Under the pieces are notes generated by a model. The model did not search any database. It was not told the origin of the DNA and saw nothing but the letters and a program-made list of their open reading frames with translations. A stretch of 64,000 bases of DNA from Mariniphaga sp. Lineage in GTDB: Bacteria; Bacteroidota; Bacteroidia; Bacteroidales; Prolixibacteraceae. Location: assembly GCA_024636975.1 (NCBI GenBank), contig JAGXGA010000014.1, forward strand, positions 62,001 through 126,000, in the 5' to 3' direction. Shown here piece after piece: positions 45,898 through 55,029 of the stretch (position 1 is its first letter; each line of letters begins with the position of its first letter). A program made the translations under genes and the position numbers.

Positions 45898-46908
45898 ATG
45901 GAGAAAGAGCAAGCCCCTGGTTCACTTGTTTATGTGAACGACAGTATGGAAGGATTATCCCGTTCCGGGAAAAATCCCAATTTCGTCTTTATCGATAAGG
46001 AAGGAAATAAAGTTGTTGAAGCAAAGGTATTAGAGCGCATTGCAGGATTGGTAATACCACCCGATTGGAGGGATGTATGGATATGTAAAAAGCCACTGGG
46101 CCATATTCAGGCTACAGGCCGTGATTCGAAGGGCAGAAAACAATACATCTACCACGAGCGCTGGGGAAAACACCTGAGTAAAAGAAAATTTGAAAATCTT
46201 AAGGAATTTGGAGACAGACTACCTCAAATAAGAGAGCAGGTACAATCCGACCTGCGGAAAAGAACGTGGAACAAAAAGAAAATCACTGCTCTTGCCATCA
46301 CACTTATGGAAGAATCATACTTGCGGGTAGGAAATAAACTCTACCAAAAGATGAATGGTTCCTTTGGATTAACAACACTGAGGAGAAAACACCTGAAAGA
46401 AGAAGAGAATGATCTTACTTTGGAATTTAAGGCAAAGAGCGGTAAGGATATGAAAGTTAAGATCAGTCATCCCACCCTGAAAAAACAGTTGAAACAATGT
46501 TCTGAGCTACCTGGCCATGAATTGTTCCGGTATAAGGAAGAGAACAAATATGTCCCTCTGAACTCAGCCGATATTAATGAGTACCTGCGTGATGTTTCTG
46601 GTGCAACTATTTCCTCTAAAGATTATAGAACATGGGGTGGGACTGTTCTTACAGTTAAATTCGAACAGGTAGCCCGACAAATATGCAACGAGAATCCAAG
46701 AAGAAAACTTGAAACTACACTTGTTCAGCTTGTAGCAAAAGAGCTCAACAATACGGTATCAGTGTGCCGTAAATATTACATTCATCCAGATGTATTAAAA
46801 GCAGTAGTTAAAGGAAAGACCACGGATTACGAGCCGAAAAAAAAAGATAATGATAACTCCTTCTTCAGCAGGGAAGAGCTTGTAGTTATGAATATTATCA
46901 GCGAATAA
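45898..46908 (+). CDS. DNA topoisomerase IB
   Basis: The protein has 336 residues, the length of bacterial (poxvirus-like) type IB topoisomerases. It starts with an N-terminal domain (VYVNDSMEGLSRSGKNPNF; PPDWRDVWICKKPLGHIQATG). The catalytic core includes LRVGNKLY with an active-site Arg, LTTLRRKHL, and the C-terminal nucleophile Tyr294 in CRKYYIHPDVLKAV. It relaxes supercoils through a 3'-phosphotyrosine link. It is downstream of DUF2383 and PfpI on the same strand. The acquired nature common to bacterial TopIB cannot be tested here. Confidence 0.9.
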   Translation: MEKEQAPGSLVYVNDSMEGLSRSGKNPNFVFIDKEGNKVVEAKVLERIAGLVIPPDWRDVWICKKPLGHIQATGRDSKGRKQYIYHERWGKHLSKRKFENLKEFGDRLPQIREQVQSDLRKRTWNKKKITALAITLMEESYLRVGNKLYQKMNGSFGLTTLRRKHLKEEENDLTLEFKAKSGKDMKVKISHPTLKKQLKQCSELPGHELFRYKEENKYVPLNSADINEYLRDVSGATISSKDYRTWGGTVLTVKFEQVARQICNENPRRKLETTLVQLVAKELNNTVSVCRKYYIHPDVLKAVVKGKTTDYEPKKKDNDNSFFSREELVVMNIISE

Positions 46909-47019
46909 CTGGCTATTAATTTGACTCCCTGTATTCTAAAGATTATGAATCTTGCCAACTGCCGCAGCATTGCACGGCAATTGGAGATTCATTTTTAATA
47001 CAGAAGATTCTAATACTTT

Positions 47020-47394
47020 TTAAAGTAAGAGCAGCAAAATAAGAATTATGATTATTGCGGTACCTGAAATATAAATACCGGCTTGTGATCCCTGAGCTGT
47101 GGCTTCAGCATTGGCTCTTGCTTCAGAGTCAGCCTTTCCATATGCTTTCAATTCTTTGCCTATAGTACGTACCTCATATCTTAATTCTTTTTTTTCAGTT
47201 TTACTCAGTTCAGAGAAATCCATTTCTTTAATTTCTCCAAGCCTGTCAACACGTGTTTTTACTTCAAAAGCTATTTCAGCTAATGCTTCCGTAGTTTCTG
47301 CTTCATTTGCTTTCTCATCTGCTGATGTAAATGCCGGAAGGGCAAACACCAGAATTGAGGCTACCATCAAACTTAAAATTGTCTTTTTCATCAT
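47020..47394 (-). CDS. Small exported protein with C-terminal membrane anchor
   Basis: The protein has 124 residues with a signal peptide (residues 1-25, MMKKTILSLMVASILVFALP), a charged central segment of about 70 residues rich in Glu and Lys, and a C-terminal helix (GTAIIIILILLLLL). The middle part is predicted to be helical (DFSELSKTEKKELRYEVRTI). Such proteins are common and uncharacterised in Bacteroidota stress regions. The function is not recognisable. It lies between topoisomerase IB (opposite strand) and the DUF748-like gene (same strand). Confidence 0.65.
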   Translation of the reverse strand: MMKKTILSLMVASILVFALPAFTSADEKANEAETTEALAEIAFEVKTRVDRLGEIKEMDFSELSKTEKKELRYEVRTIGKELKAYGKADSEARANAEATAQGSQAGIYISGTAIIIILILLLLL

Positions 47395-47467
47395 AATACA
47401 TTTTAATTGTTACTAAATTGATTTGTTTTAAAATTGGTCATATCTGGATATGATTTGTAGTTCATAT

Positions 47468-48520
47468 TCATTCCTTAAGAGGAAATTCTATAGCATTAAC
47501 TGTTCGTTTACTTAATGCTTCTACAAAAGCATTTCTGAAAAGCCCCCAGATGCTGGGCCAGATACCTGCATCAAGGTTCATCTGGTTTAAATTTCCTTTT
47601 AATGGGGTTTGTGTGGCAACCTGTTCTTTTTCCGGATTTTCAAAGATAGCTCTGACGCCGCCTGCTACAGCTTCCCATGCCTTACTAAAAAAACCTCCTT
47701 TCTCTTCATCCCAGTCAAGTATTTCCAGGTCTTCCAACACCGGTCTTACATATCCCTGGAGCTCGGCATCATCAATAACAAGTTCAGTGTAAAGATTAAA
47801 TGTACCCTGTTCTGCATCAAGACTTGCATAAGCCCTCAAAAATTTATTCAATGCAGTCATTTCAACCTGTTCAATTTCCATTGTAAGATCAATATCAGGA
47901 ATTTCTTTCAGTACGTTAAATCTTGCATCAATATATAGTGATCCTCCACCAATTGTATTTCCTGTTGCAGTTAAAGTTGACGGCAAACTATCCACTTCCT
48001 GTTCTACATTGGTAAGATTTGTCATTAATAAATCCAGATTCTCAATGTATACGTCAACTTCGGGCTGGGAAGTGAAGTCGTAATAATGAACTGTCCCATC
48101 AATGATCTCGAACCGGTTAACAGTTATCGGCAATAATTCTTTAATCATTTCCTGCCAGTTTGTTTCTGTTCCATCCTGTGATGCTTTCTCTTCAACAGCA
48201 AAATTCACAACAGGACGTTCCAAAATTATTTCGCCCGCAATTTTCCCTTTGAATAGGGCACTCCATTCTACAGATAAATCAATCTCAGGAATACTGAGAA
48301 AGGGAACGGCTATGGCATTTGACTCATCTTTTAATACCAGGTCGTTAATTACATATGCTCCTCTAAACAGATTCAGGTCGATATCGCTTATTGAACCATT
48401 ATAACCTTCCATATCCTGAAGGGTTTTATTTACATAGTCTTTTATGATAAATGGTAATGCTATCCTGATAGCAACCAATACTATCACAATTATCAGCACC
48501 CAAATCCATGTTTTTTTCAT
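47468..48520 (-). CDS. AsmA/DUF748-like inner-membrane protein
   Basis: From the ATG at 48520 (MKKTWIWVLIIVIVLVAIRI) there are 350 residues. One N-terminal membrane helix is followed by a long periplasmic beta-rich region (LNLFRGAYVINDLVLKDES, ISIPEIDLSVEWSALFKG). The pattern is that of DUF748/AsmA-like domains, which form lipid-transport grooves. In Bacteroidota it occurs with stress genes. It shares the strand with the small anchored protein after 73 bases. The lipid-transfer role is inferred from the family. Confidence 0.72.
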   Translation of the reverse strand: MKKTWIWVLIIVIVLVAIRIALPFIIKDYVNKTLQDMEGYNGSISDIDLNLFRGAYVINDLVLKDESNAIAVPFLSIPEIDLSVEWSALFKGKIAGEIILERPVVNFAVEEKASQDGTETNWQEMIKELLPITVNRFEIIDGTVHYYDFTSQPEVDVYIENLDLLMTNLTNVEQEVDSLPSTLTATGNTIGGGSLYIDARFNVLKEIPDIDLTMEIEQVEMTALNKFLRAYASLDAEQGTFNLYTELVIDDAELQGYVRPVLEDLEILDWDEEKGGFFSKAWEAVAGGVRAIFENPEKEQVATQTPLKGNLNQMNLDAGIWPSIWGLFRNAFVEALSKRTVNAIEFPLKE

Positions 48521-48723
48521 ATAATCTATGCAATTAAAATTATGCAACAATTATTTGCCGTATAATTTTTTTTATTCATAAGATCTTAAACGGGTGAACA
48601 AAAAGCGAACAAAATACTGCATCCGGGTATTTCAGATACAGTAGTGTTTTTGTAAGGTGCTGTATTTTAGAGTTATGCAGGTAATGATGTATTCCTGATC
48701 AAATATAGATTAACCCCTTCAAT

Positions 48724-48751
48724 GGGGAAAATTTTACACATCTGTGGGGAA
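48724..48751. promoter_or_regulatory. GGGGAA repeat motif upstream of the DUF748-like gene
   Basis: GGGGAA occurs at 48724-48729 and again at 48746-48751, flanking TTTTACACATCTGT. A similar arrangement lies at 44611-44655 before the AI-2E and DUF2383 genes. It could be a shared regulator site; this is not demonstrated. Confidence 0.3.
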
Positions 48752-48797
48752 TTTGAAGTAAACTAATACCAATAATAAATTGGCAATGGGATTATTA

Positions 48798-50339
48798 TTA
48801 CCATGGTACAAGGTTAGATTTATAGTAATCGATCCCCATTGCTTCGAACCGTTTTCCGTGTTGAGCCAATCTGTTTTTATACCCTTCCCAGTTTCTTAAA
48901 TCCGGTGATGACCAGCCAATCTCAGCAAATCCGGGAAGCCGCGGAAATACCATATATTCCAGTTCATCCATATTGGTGATGGTTTCTGTCCAAAGCGGTG
49001 ATTCAATTCCCAGAATATTTTCTTTTGTAATGCCCTCTATGTATGTAGCAGGATTCCAGTCATAAGCTGTATCCACTTCAATATATGCTGCCCAGTGCAG
49101 GCCAAGGTGAGTGGTTGAATCGTACTGCATATCAAGGTAAGCTTTTTTGGCAGGCGACATAATTACTTTAGCTCCCTGTTCCACCCCCATTGTTGTATTT
49201 TTTATATCCGCCCAAAACTGGACCACCGCGTTATCAATAAGTGATGCGTTGGCAATTTCATCCCAGCCCATAACTCTTTTTCCATGGGAATCAACAATTT
49301 TTTGTACCCGGTTTATAAAATAAACGTAATCATCATGAGCTGTAACATGTGATTCATCACCACCAATATGAAAAAATGGACCAGGAGTCAGAGCTGAAAT
49401 TTCCCTGACTACATCTTCAACAAACTGGTAAGTTGTTTCATTTCGGGTGCACAATGTGCTGAATCCAACTTCTGTACCGGTATAAAGTTCAGTGGCTTTC
49501 CCATCGCAGTTAAGTTCCGGATACGAAGCAAGGGCGGCATTGGTATGGCCCGGCATATCTATTTCAGGAACAATAATTATATGTCTTTCATTTGCATAAT
49601 TTACAAGTTCGGTGTAATCCTCCTGCGTGTAATATCCTCCGTCTCCACCGCCAACTTCGGTACTGCCACCAATCTCTGTTAATTTAGGCCACGATTTGAT
49701 TTCAATGCGCCAGCCCTGATCATCCGACAGGTGAAGGTGCAGTGCATTCATTTTGTACGTAGCCAGGAAATCAATGAAACGTTTTACATCTTCCACGTCA
49801 AAGAAATGCCTCGATACATCGAGCATAGCGCCGCGGTAGCCGTATTCCGGGAAATCGTTAACAGTTCCTGTTGCAATGTGAATGGGTTGGTCACCTTCTG
49901 CCTTAACCGGTAATGTTTGCAGTAAGGTCTGGATTCCGTAAAAACTTCCTGCTGCGCCTGTGGCATCAATTGAGATAAGTTCTTTGCCAATCGTAAGTAT
50001 GTATCCCTCATTTCCAGTGTTTTGTTCATCTTCGGTTAACGAGAGGTAAATACCTTCTTTGGGCAACTCCTGCACAACTTCTATTAAGGGAGCAGTTCCA
50101 GTAATTTGTGCTAAAGCTTCCGATAAGAACTGCGCGGTTTGTTTTAAGCCTTCTTCTCCTTCTTCATAATAAACCACAATTGATTTTTCAATCTGAAACG
50201 AACTGCCGGTTGCAGTTACAGAGGCAGGGACGGGAATAAAGCTGGTTTGAGTTAAATCGGTGGCCGGTTCATTTTCACACGATGAAAAGGAAATCATAAT
50301 AATTGAAATTATTAGTGCAGAAATAAGTTTACTTTTCAT
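48798..50339 (-). CDS. Beta-N-acetylhexosaminidase (GH20) lipoprotein
   Basis: The ATG at 50339 (MKSKLISALIISIIMISFSSC) gives 513 residues with lipid Cys21; a TTG at 50351 is also in frame. The GH20b N-terminal domain covers about 30-150. The catalytic (beta/alpha)8 barrel follows, with the Asp328-Glu329 pair in HIGGDES. LHLSDDQGWRIEIKSWPKL and EIDMPGHTNAALASYPEL are family landmarks. The enzyme releases terminal GlcNAc or GalNAc by substrate-assisted catalysis, at the surface or periplasm. It faces away from the GH2-GH43 region. Confidence 0.94.
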   Translation of the reverse strand: MKSKLISALIISIIMISFSSCENEPATDLTQTSFIPVPASVTATGSSFQIEKSIVVYYEEGEEGLKQTAQFLSEALAQITGTAPLIEVVQELPKEGIYLSLTEDEQNTGNEGYILTIGKELISIDATGAAGSFYGIQTLLQTLPVKAEGDQPIHIATGTVNDFPEYGYRGAMLDVSRHFFDVEDVKRFIDFLATYKMNALHLHLSDDQGWRIEIKSWPKLTEIGGSTEVGGGDGGYYTQEDYTELVNYANERHIIIVPEIDMPGHTNAALASYPELNCDGKATELYTGTEVGFSTLCTRNETTYQFVEDVVREISALTPGPFFHIGGDESHVTAHDDYVYFINRVQKIVDSHGKRVMGWDEIANASLIDNAVVQFWADIKNTTMGVEQGAKVIMSPAKKAYLDMQYDSTTHLGLHWAAYIEVDTAYDWNPATYIEGITKENILGIESPLWTETITNMDELEYMVFPRLPGFAEIGWSSPDLRNWEGYKNRLAQHGKRFEAMGIDYYKSNLVPW

Positions 50340-50577
50340 TTTTTGTTTCAATATTGGTTATTATACTTATAATCAGTTGATTTGATTTTTAACTTTAATA
50401 ATTCAAGCGGAAAATTCAATTTTAGAATATCTTTCCTGCAGAATATGGATCATAAAAATAGGGAAGATTTTAGAATAGTTGATTAAAAAGTTCTCTAAAA
50501 AATACGAAAAGGGCAAACATACTTTATTATTCACCCTCTTCATCAGATAACAACATAAGCTCGTCTATTATCATGTT

Positions 50578-50611
50578 AAAGCGCTGCCGTATTCCGGTGG
50601 CGCTTTTTTTT
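50578..50611 (+). terminator. Strong intrinsic terminator without an upstream gene
   Basis: AAAGCGC pairs with GCGCTTT; two wobble pairs and CCG/CGG extend the stem to 12 bp around the loop TATTC, followed by eight T. It points on the plus strand and suggests a transcript starting between about 50340 and 50570. Confidence 0.75.
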
Positions 50612-50640
50612 CATAATAAGGGCTTGTAAGGGACCTGGAC

Positions 50641-50762
50641 GCTACCAAAGTCATTGTTAATTCAGTATTAACTCAATGTAAACTCAATTATAATTGAGTT
50701 TACACTGAGTTAACATTGAGTTTGTATTGAGTTTACATTGAGTTTAGTCAGGAGAAGGTAGC
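50641..50762. repeat. Inverted array of 11-bp repeats
   Basis: The right half consists of five 11-base units: TTGAGTTTACA, CTGAGTTAACA, TTGAGTTTGTA, TTGAGTTTACA and TTGAGTTTAGT (50694-50748). The left half has three inverted units (TGTTAATTCAG, TATTAACTCAA, TGTAAACTCAA; 50655-50687), with TTATAA at the centre. GCTACC and GGTAGC bound the whole at 50641 and 50757. The halves can form a long hairpin of more than 20 bp with one mismatch near the centre. Confidence 0.9.
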
Positions 50763-50877
50763 ATGTACGTATAGATTAAAATCAGCATTGTTTAACCCCG
50801 GTTTTAGGTGTTATTTATATAAATGATTGTATTTTTATGATTCATTAAAGTTTTTCAGTTAATTAAAATTTATAGAA

Positions 50878-52689
50878 ATGAGGAAAACCATACTATGTAT
50901 TTTTCTTGCCGGACTGTTTGCTGCAACAACAGCCCAGAACTGGCAACCTGCCGGAGATAAAATTAAGACCCAATGGGCGGAAAACATTGACCCGGCACAA
51001 CCATTGCCGGAATACCCTCGTCCGCAGCTTGTGCGGGAGCAGTGGTTAAACCTGAATGGGTTGTGGGACTATGCCCTTGTTGACAGAGGCAGCAGTATAC
51101 CCGCTGCTTTTGATGGGGAAATTCTTGTCCCTTATCCTGTTGAATCAAGCCTTTCAGGTGTAATGGAGCGGGTAGGAAAGGACAAGGAACTATGGTACCA
51201 GCGTTCGTTCACAGTTCCTGCAGGTTGGAAAAATAAAAACGTAGTGTTGAATTTCGGAGCTGTCGACTGGCAGGCCGATGTATGGGTGAACGACATTAAG
51301 GTGGGTACCCATAAGGGAGGCTATACTCCTTTCAGTTTTAATATAACTCCATTCCTTGTAAAAGGGGAACAAAAACTGACGATAAAGGTGTGGGATCCTA
51401 CCGATAAGGGATTTCAGCCAATTGGTAAGCAGATCAGTGAACCACGGGGTATCTGGTATACTCCGGTAACAGGTATCTGGCAAACAGTTTGGATTGAACC
51501 TGTTGAGGAAACTTATATCACTCACCTGAAGACAGTACCTAATATTGACGGTGGAAATATTACTGTAGGAGCATCTGCTGAAGGAACTGCTGAATCAGAT
51601 ATTATAGAAGTAAAGGTGTTGGAAAACGGAAACGTAGTCGGCACCGGAAAAGCAGTAGCCGGTCAGGAAGTGCTGGTGAGTGTTCCCGATGCTAAACTTT
51701 GGAGTCCTGAATCGCCTTTTTTATACGATCTGCAGGTGGCTGTGCTGCGGGGCGGCAAACCGGTTGATGAGGTGAACAGTTATGTTGGAATGCGTAAAAT
51801 TTCTGCCGCCCGTGATGAAAACGGAATTATGCGCATGCAGTTAAACAACCAGGACTATTTTCACTTTGGTCCGCTCGACCAGGGATGGTGGCCCGATGGA
51901 CTGTATACAGCACCCACCGACGAAGCATTGCTTTACGACATTAAAAAGACAAAAGATTTCGGGTTTAATATGATTCGCAAGCATGTGAAGGTAGAACCGG
52001 CACGCTGGTATTACCATTGCGACCGTGAAGGCATTTTGGTGTGGCAGGATATGCCCAATGGCGATGAGCATCCGGAATGGCAAAGCAGGAACTATTTTAA
52101 TGGAAAAGAGCTGGTGCGAAGCGCTGAATCGGAAGCTAATTTCCGCCGGGAATGGAAGGAGATTATAGACCTTATCTATTCAAACCCCAGCGTGGTGGTT
52201 TGGGTTCCGTTTAACGAACGGTGGGGCCAGTTTAAAACAGAAGAAATAGTGGAGTGGACCAAAAATTACGACCCGTCGCGTTTGGTTAATTCTGCAAGTG
52301 GGGGGAACCATTACCCTGTAGGCGACATACTCGACATGCACAATTATCCCGACCCGGTTATGGGCTTATTCGATTCTAAGCGGGTTAATGTTTTGGGAGA
52401 ATATGGTGGCATCGGACTGGCAGTTGAGGGGCACCTCTGGGAGCAGGACCGGAACTGGGGGTATGTTCAGTATAAAACATCGGAAGAAGCAACCGACGCC
52501 TATATACGGTTGGCCGAAAAACTTAAAAACCTGATTCCTTTTGGCTATTCAGGAGCCGTGTATACGCAGACTACCGATGTGGAGTCGGAGGTTAATGGTT
52601 TGTTGACCTACGACCGGAAAGTAATTAAACTGAACGAAGAGCGGATACGGAAAATAAATCAGGAGATAAGCAATTATTTTAGTAAATAG
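50878..52689 (+). CDS. GH2 family glycoside hydrolase (short form)
   Basis: The protein has 603 residues with a signal peptide (residues 1-19, ending TTAQN). The sugar-binding jelly roll (residues about 45-220, NLNGLWDYALVD, LWYQRSFTVP), the Ig-like domain and the (beta/alpha)8 barrel follow in order. Acid/base Glu447 lies in VPFNERWGQF and nucleophile Glu508 in VLGEYGG. The family includes beta-galactosidases, beta-mannosidases and beta-glucuronidases. The protein is shorter than LacZ, and its catalytic surroundings do not decide the sugar. It is first of the plus-strand run leading to SusC/SusD. Confidence 0.88.
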   Translation: MRKTILCIFLAGLFAATTAQNWQPAGDKIKTQWAENIDPAQPLPEYPRPQLVREQWLNLNGLWDYALVDRGSSIPAAFDGEILVPYPVESSLSGVMERVGKDKELWYQRSFTVPAGWKNKNVVLNFGAVDWQADVWVNDIKVGTHKGGYTPFSFNITPFLVKGEQKLTIKVWDPTDKGFQPIGKQISEPRGIWYTPVTGIWQTVWIEPVEETYITHLKTVPNIDGGNITVGASAEGTAESDIIEVKVLENGNVVGTGKAVAGQEVLVSVPDAKLWSPESPFLYDLQVAVLRGGKPVDEVNSYVGMRKISAARDENGIMRMQLNNQDYFHFGPLDQGWWPDGLYTAPTDEALLYDIKKTKDFGFNMIRKHVKVEPARWYYHCDREGILVWQDMPNGDEHPEWQSRNYFNGKELVRSAESEANFRREWKEIIDLIYSNPSVVVWVPFNERWGQFKTEEIVEWTKNYDPSRLVNSASGGNHYPVGDILDMHNYPDPVMGLFDSKRVNVLGEYGGIGLAVEGHLWEQDRNWGYVQYKTSEEATDAYIRLAEKLKNLIPFGYSGAVYTQTTDVESEVNGLLTYDRKVIKLNEERIRKINQEISNYFSK

Positions 52690-52809
52690 CCTTGATGAAA
52701 TCCAGGATGTTTCTTTGAATTCATCTTTATTACATGGAGAAAAGGAATCATGCTTATGAAAGCAGAGATTCCTTTTTCATCTATTTTTACAATGGTGTTA
52801 ATTAAAACA

Positions 52810-53844
52810 ATGAAAATGTTATTTGGGCTAAAAATTTCATTATTTCAAATAGTCTTGTTGATTGCTCCGGTAGCCGTTTTTGCCTGTGAAAGGCAAAACC
52901 AGGATTTGGCTGAAAAAAAGGAAAAGGAAGAGGTTTACCGTAATCCGGTGGTGCCGAAAAGTTTACCTGACCCCACAATTATTAAGGCATCAGATGGCTG
53001 GTTTTACCTGTATGCAACTGAGGATATCCGCAATACCCCCATTTACAAATCGGACGATTTGGTTAACTGGGAATTTGTTGGTACGGCTTTTACCAACGAA
53101 ACCCGGCCCGTATTTGAACCGAAGGGAGGTTTATGGGCTCCTGATATTAACTACATAAACGGGAAGTATGTACTGTATTATTCCATGTCGGTATGGGGTG
53201 GCGAATGGACCTGCGGTATCGGTGTTGCTTCGGCCGGCTCCCCGCACGGACCTTTTACCGATCATGGAAAATTATTCCGTAGCAATGAAATTGAGGTACA
53301 AAACTCCATTGATCCATTTTATATTGAAGAGGATGGGAAACACTACCTTTTTTGGGGAAGTTTCCGGGGGATTTATGTCATCGAACTAACCAATGATGGG
53401 CTGGCTTTGAAACCGGGTGCGGAAAAACGGCAGATTGCCGGTACAGCTTACGAAGGAGTAAATATTCATAAAAAAGACAACTGGTATTACCTGTTTGCTT
53501 CAATTGGTTCGTGCTGTGAAGGCATCAACAGTACTTATACAACTGTTGTCGGGCGGTCCAATAATCTTTTCGGACCATATAAGAACAAAGCAGGCCAGAG
53601 CATGACAAATAATCACCACGAGGTAATTATTCATGGAAACGACCGGTTTGTGGGCACCGGTCACAATTCAGAACTTGTTGATGATGATGCCGGAAATACC
53701 TGGGTTTTATACCATGCGGTGGATAAAAATAATCCGCACGGCAGGGTACTTATGCTCGATGAAGTTCAGTGGGAAAATGGCTGGCCTGTTGTTGATGGGA
53801 ACACACCAAGCAGGGAATGGAAATTGCCTGAGTTTAAAGAGTAG
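52810..53844 (+). CDS. GH43 family lipoprotein glycosidase
   Basis: The ATG at 52810 (MKMLFGLKISLFQIVLLIAP) gives 344 residues with lipid Cys26; longer frames start at 52750. The GH43 five-bladed propeller shows the catalytic base Asp54 in LPDPTII, the pKa-modulating Asp168 in SIDPFYI and the acid Glu215 in AYEGVNI. WAPDI is another landmark. The closest look is to exo- or endo-acting alpha-L-arabinosidases (EWTCGIGVASAGSPHGPF), but family 43 also has xylosidases and galactofuranosidases. It is followed by another GH43 gene after 70 bases. Confidence 0.87.
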   Translation: MKMLFGLKISLFQIVLLIAPVAVFACERQNQDLAEKKEKEEVYRNPVVPKSLPDPTIIKASDGWFYLYATEDIRNTPIYKSDDLVNWEFVGTAFTNETRPVFEPKGGLWAPDINYINGKYVLYYSMSVWGGEWTCGIGVASAGSPHGPFTDHGKLFRSNEIEVQNSIDPFYIEEDGKHYLFWGSFRGIYVIELTNDGLALKPGAEKRQIAGTAYEGVNIHKKDNWYYLFASIGSCCEGINSTYTTVVGRSNNLFGPYKNKAGQSMTNNHHEVIIHGNDRFVGTGHNSELVDDDAGNTWVLYHAVDKNNPHGRVLMLDEVQWENGWPVVDGNTPSREWKLPEFKE

Positions 53845-53914
53845 TTTTTTATGTACCCGGTGTTCAGGTAGTCTTGCCGAAGAATAAAGATGTAATGCGA
53901 AAAATTAATCAGAA

Positions 53915-55003
53915 ATGAAACAGAATACGATTTTAAGTTTAGTGGCCCTTGCACTCCTCTTTTTAGGTTGTGACACAAACAAACAGGAAAAGCAATTCAA
54001 TAATCCGCTTCCGGTACAGTTTGGCGATCCTTATATATTGAAGGCTTCCGATGACATTTATTACATGATTGGTACCGGAGGGGTACGCGATGGATTTAAA
54101 ATGTATTCTTCGGCCGACATAAAGGAATGGAATGACGAGGGGGCCATTTACCATGGAAATACCGACAGTTCGTGGTGTGTTGCCAATTTCTGGGCGCCTG
54201 AGATGTATGAACATAACGATAAGTTTTACTTGTTTTACAGCGCCGACTGGAGGGAGAACCCTACAAACGAACTTGAAAATTTCAGGATTGGCGTTGCAGT
54301 TGCCGACAAACCTACCGGCCCTTATACCGACCTGTATAACCGTCCCATTTTCGATCCGGGCTATCCCATTATCGATGCCAATCTATGGTTCGAAGACGGG
54401 CGGGTTTTCTTATATTACTCAAGGTGCTGTTATAAAAACCCGGTGGAAAGCGAACTCGCCGATTGGGCACGCCAAAAGGGAATGTTCGACGAAATTGAGG
54501 AAAGCTGGATTTATGGTGTGGAAATGAAACCCGATTTTTCGGGTATTATTGGTGAACCCCAATTGTTACTCCGGCCCCCGGTTTCAATGGACGACGAACA
54601 AGCGGAGTGGGAGAGCCGTTCGGTTACATCAGGAGAAATTAATCGCCGCTGGACCGAAGGTTCCTATATCTTTAAAAAGAACGACATATACTACATGATG
54701 TATTCTGCCAATTATTTTGGAGGGCAGAATTATGCCGTAGGTTATGCAACGGCCAATGATCCCCTGGGGCCATTTACAAAGGCTGCAAACAATCCTGTGC
54801 TTCAGAAGAATGTTGAACAGGGTGGAATTGTGACCGGTACCGGTCATAACTCCGTTACCTGGTCGGCCAACGGACAGGAAATGTATTGCGTTTACCATGG
54901 CCGCACATCGGCAACAGGTGATGACCGTGTGGTTTTTATCGATCACATGGAAGTGCGCGATGACGGGACCCTTATTGTGAACGGACCGACCACTGCAAAT
55001 TAA
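53915..55003 (+). CDS. GH43 family lipoprotein glycosidase
   Basis: The protein has 362 residues with lipid Cys19. The catalytic triad is Asp38 in FGDPYIL, Asp154 in IIDANLW and Glu248 in TEGSYIF. The rest shows the family repeats (FWAPEMYEHNDKFYLFYSAD, YYMMYSANYFGG, GTGHNSVTW). It resembles GH43 members of Bacteroides that release furanose residues, among which some are beta-galactofuranosidases; the subfamily is not certain. It differs clearly from its neighbours at 52810 and 55030, so the three probably cut different linkages. Confidence 0.86.
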   Translation: MKQNTILSLVALALLFLGCDTNKQEKQFNNPLPVQFGDPYILKASDDIYYMIGTGGVRDGFKMYSSADIKEWNDEGAIYHGNTDSSWCVANFWAPEMYEHNDKFYLFYSADWRENPTNELENFRIGVAVADKPTGPYTDLYNRPIFDPGYPIIDANLWFEDGRVFLYYSRCCYKNPVESELADWARQKGMFDEIEESWIYGVEMKPDFSGIIGEPQLLLRPPVSMDDEQAEWESRSVTSGEINRRWTEGSYIFKKNDIYYMMYSANYFGGQNYAVGYATANDPLGPFTKAANNPVLQKNVEQGGIVTGTGHNSVTWSANGQEMYCVYHGRTSATGDDRVVFIDHMEVRDDGTLIVNGPTTAN

Positions 55004-55029
55004 GTATAAGTAATGCTACCGGTTAAGAA

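Larger units (their letters stand above)
50340..50877. other. Intergenic region with a terminator and an 11-bp repeat array
   Basis: This 538-base region lies between GH20 (minus) and GH2 (plus). It contains a strong plus-strand terminator at 50578-50611 without an annotated gene before it, and the inverted 11-bp repeat array at 50641-50762. On the minus strand a 15-codon frame (MIIDELMLLSDEEGE) exists at 50538-50573, but it is too short to claim. Confidence 0.6.

Noticed and set aside
50538-50573. Short minus-strand peptide frames (MKKKRHRNTAAL and MIIDELMLLSDEEGE)
   Set aside because: They overlap a strong terminator and are too short to support without conservation data.
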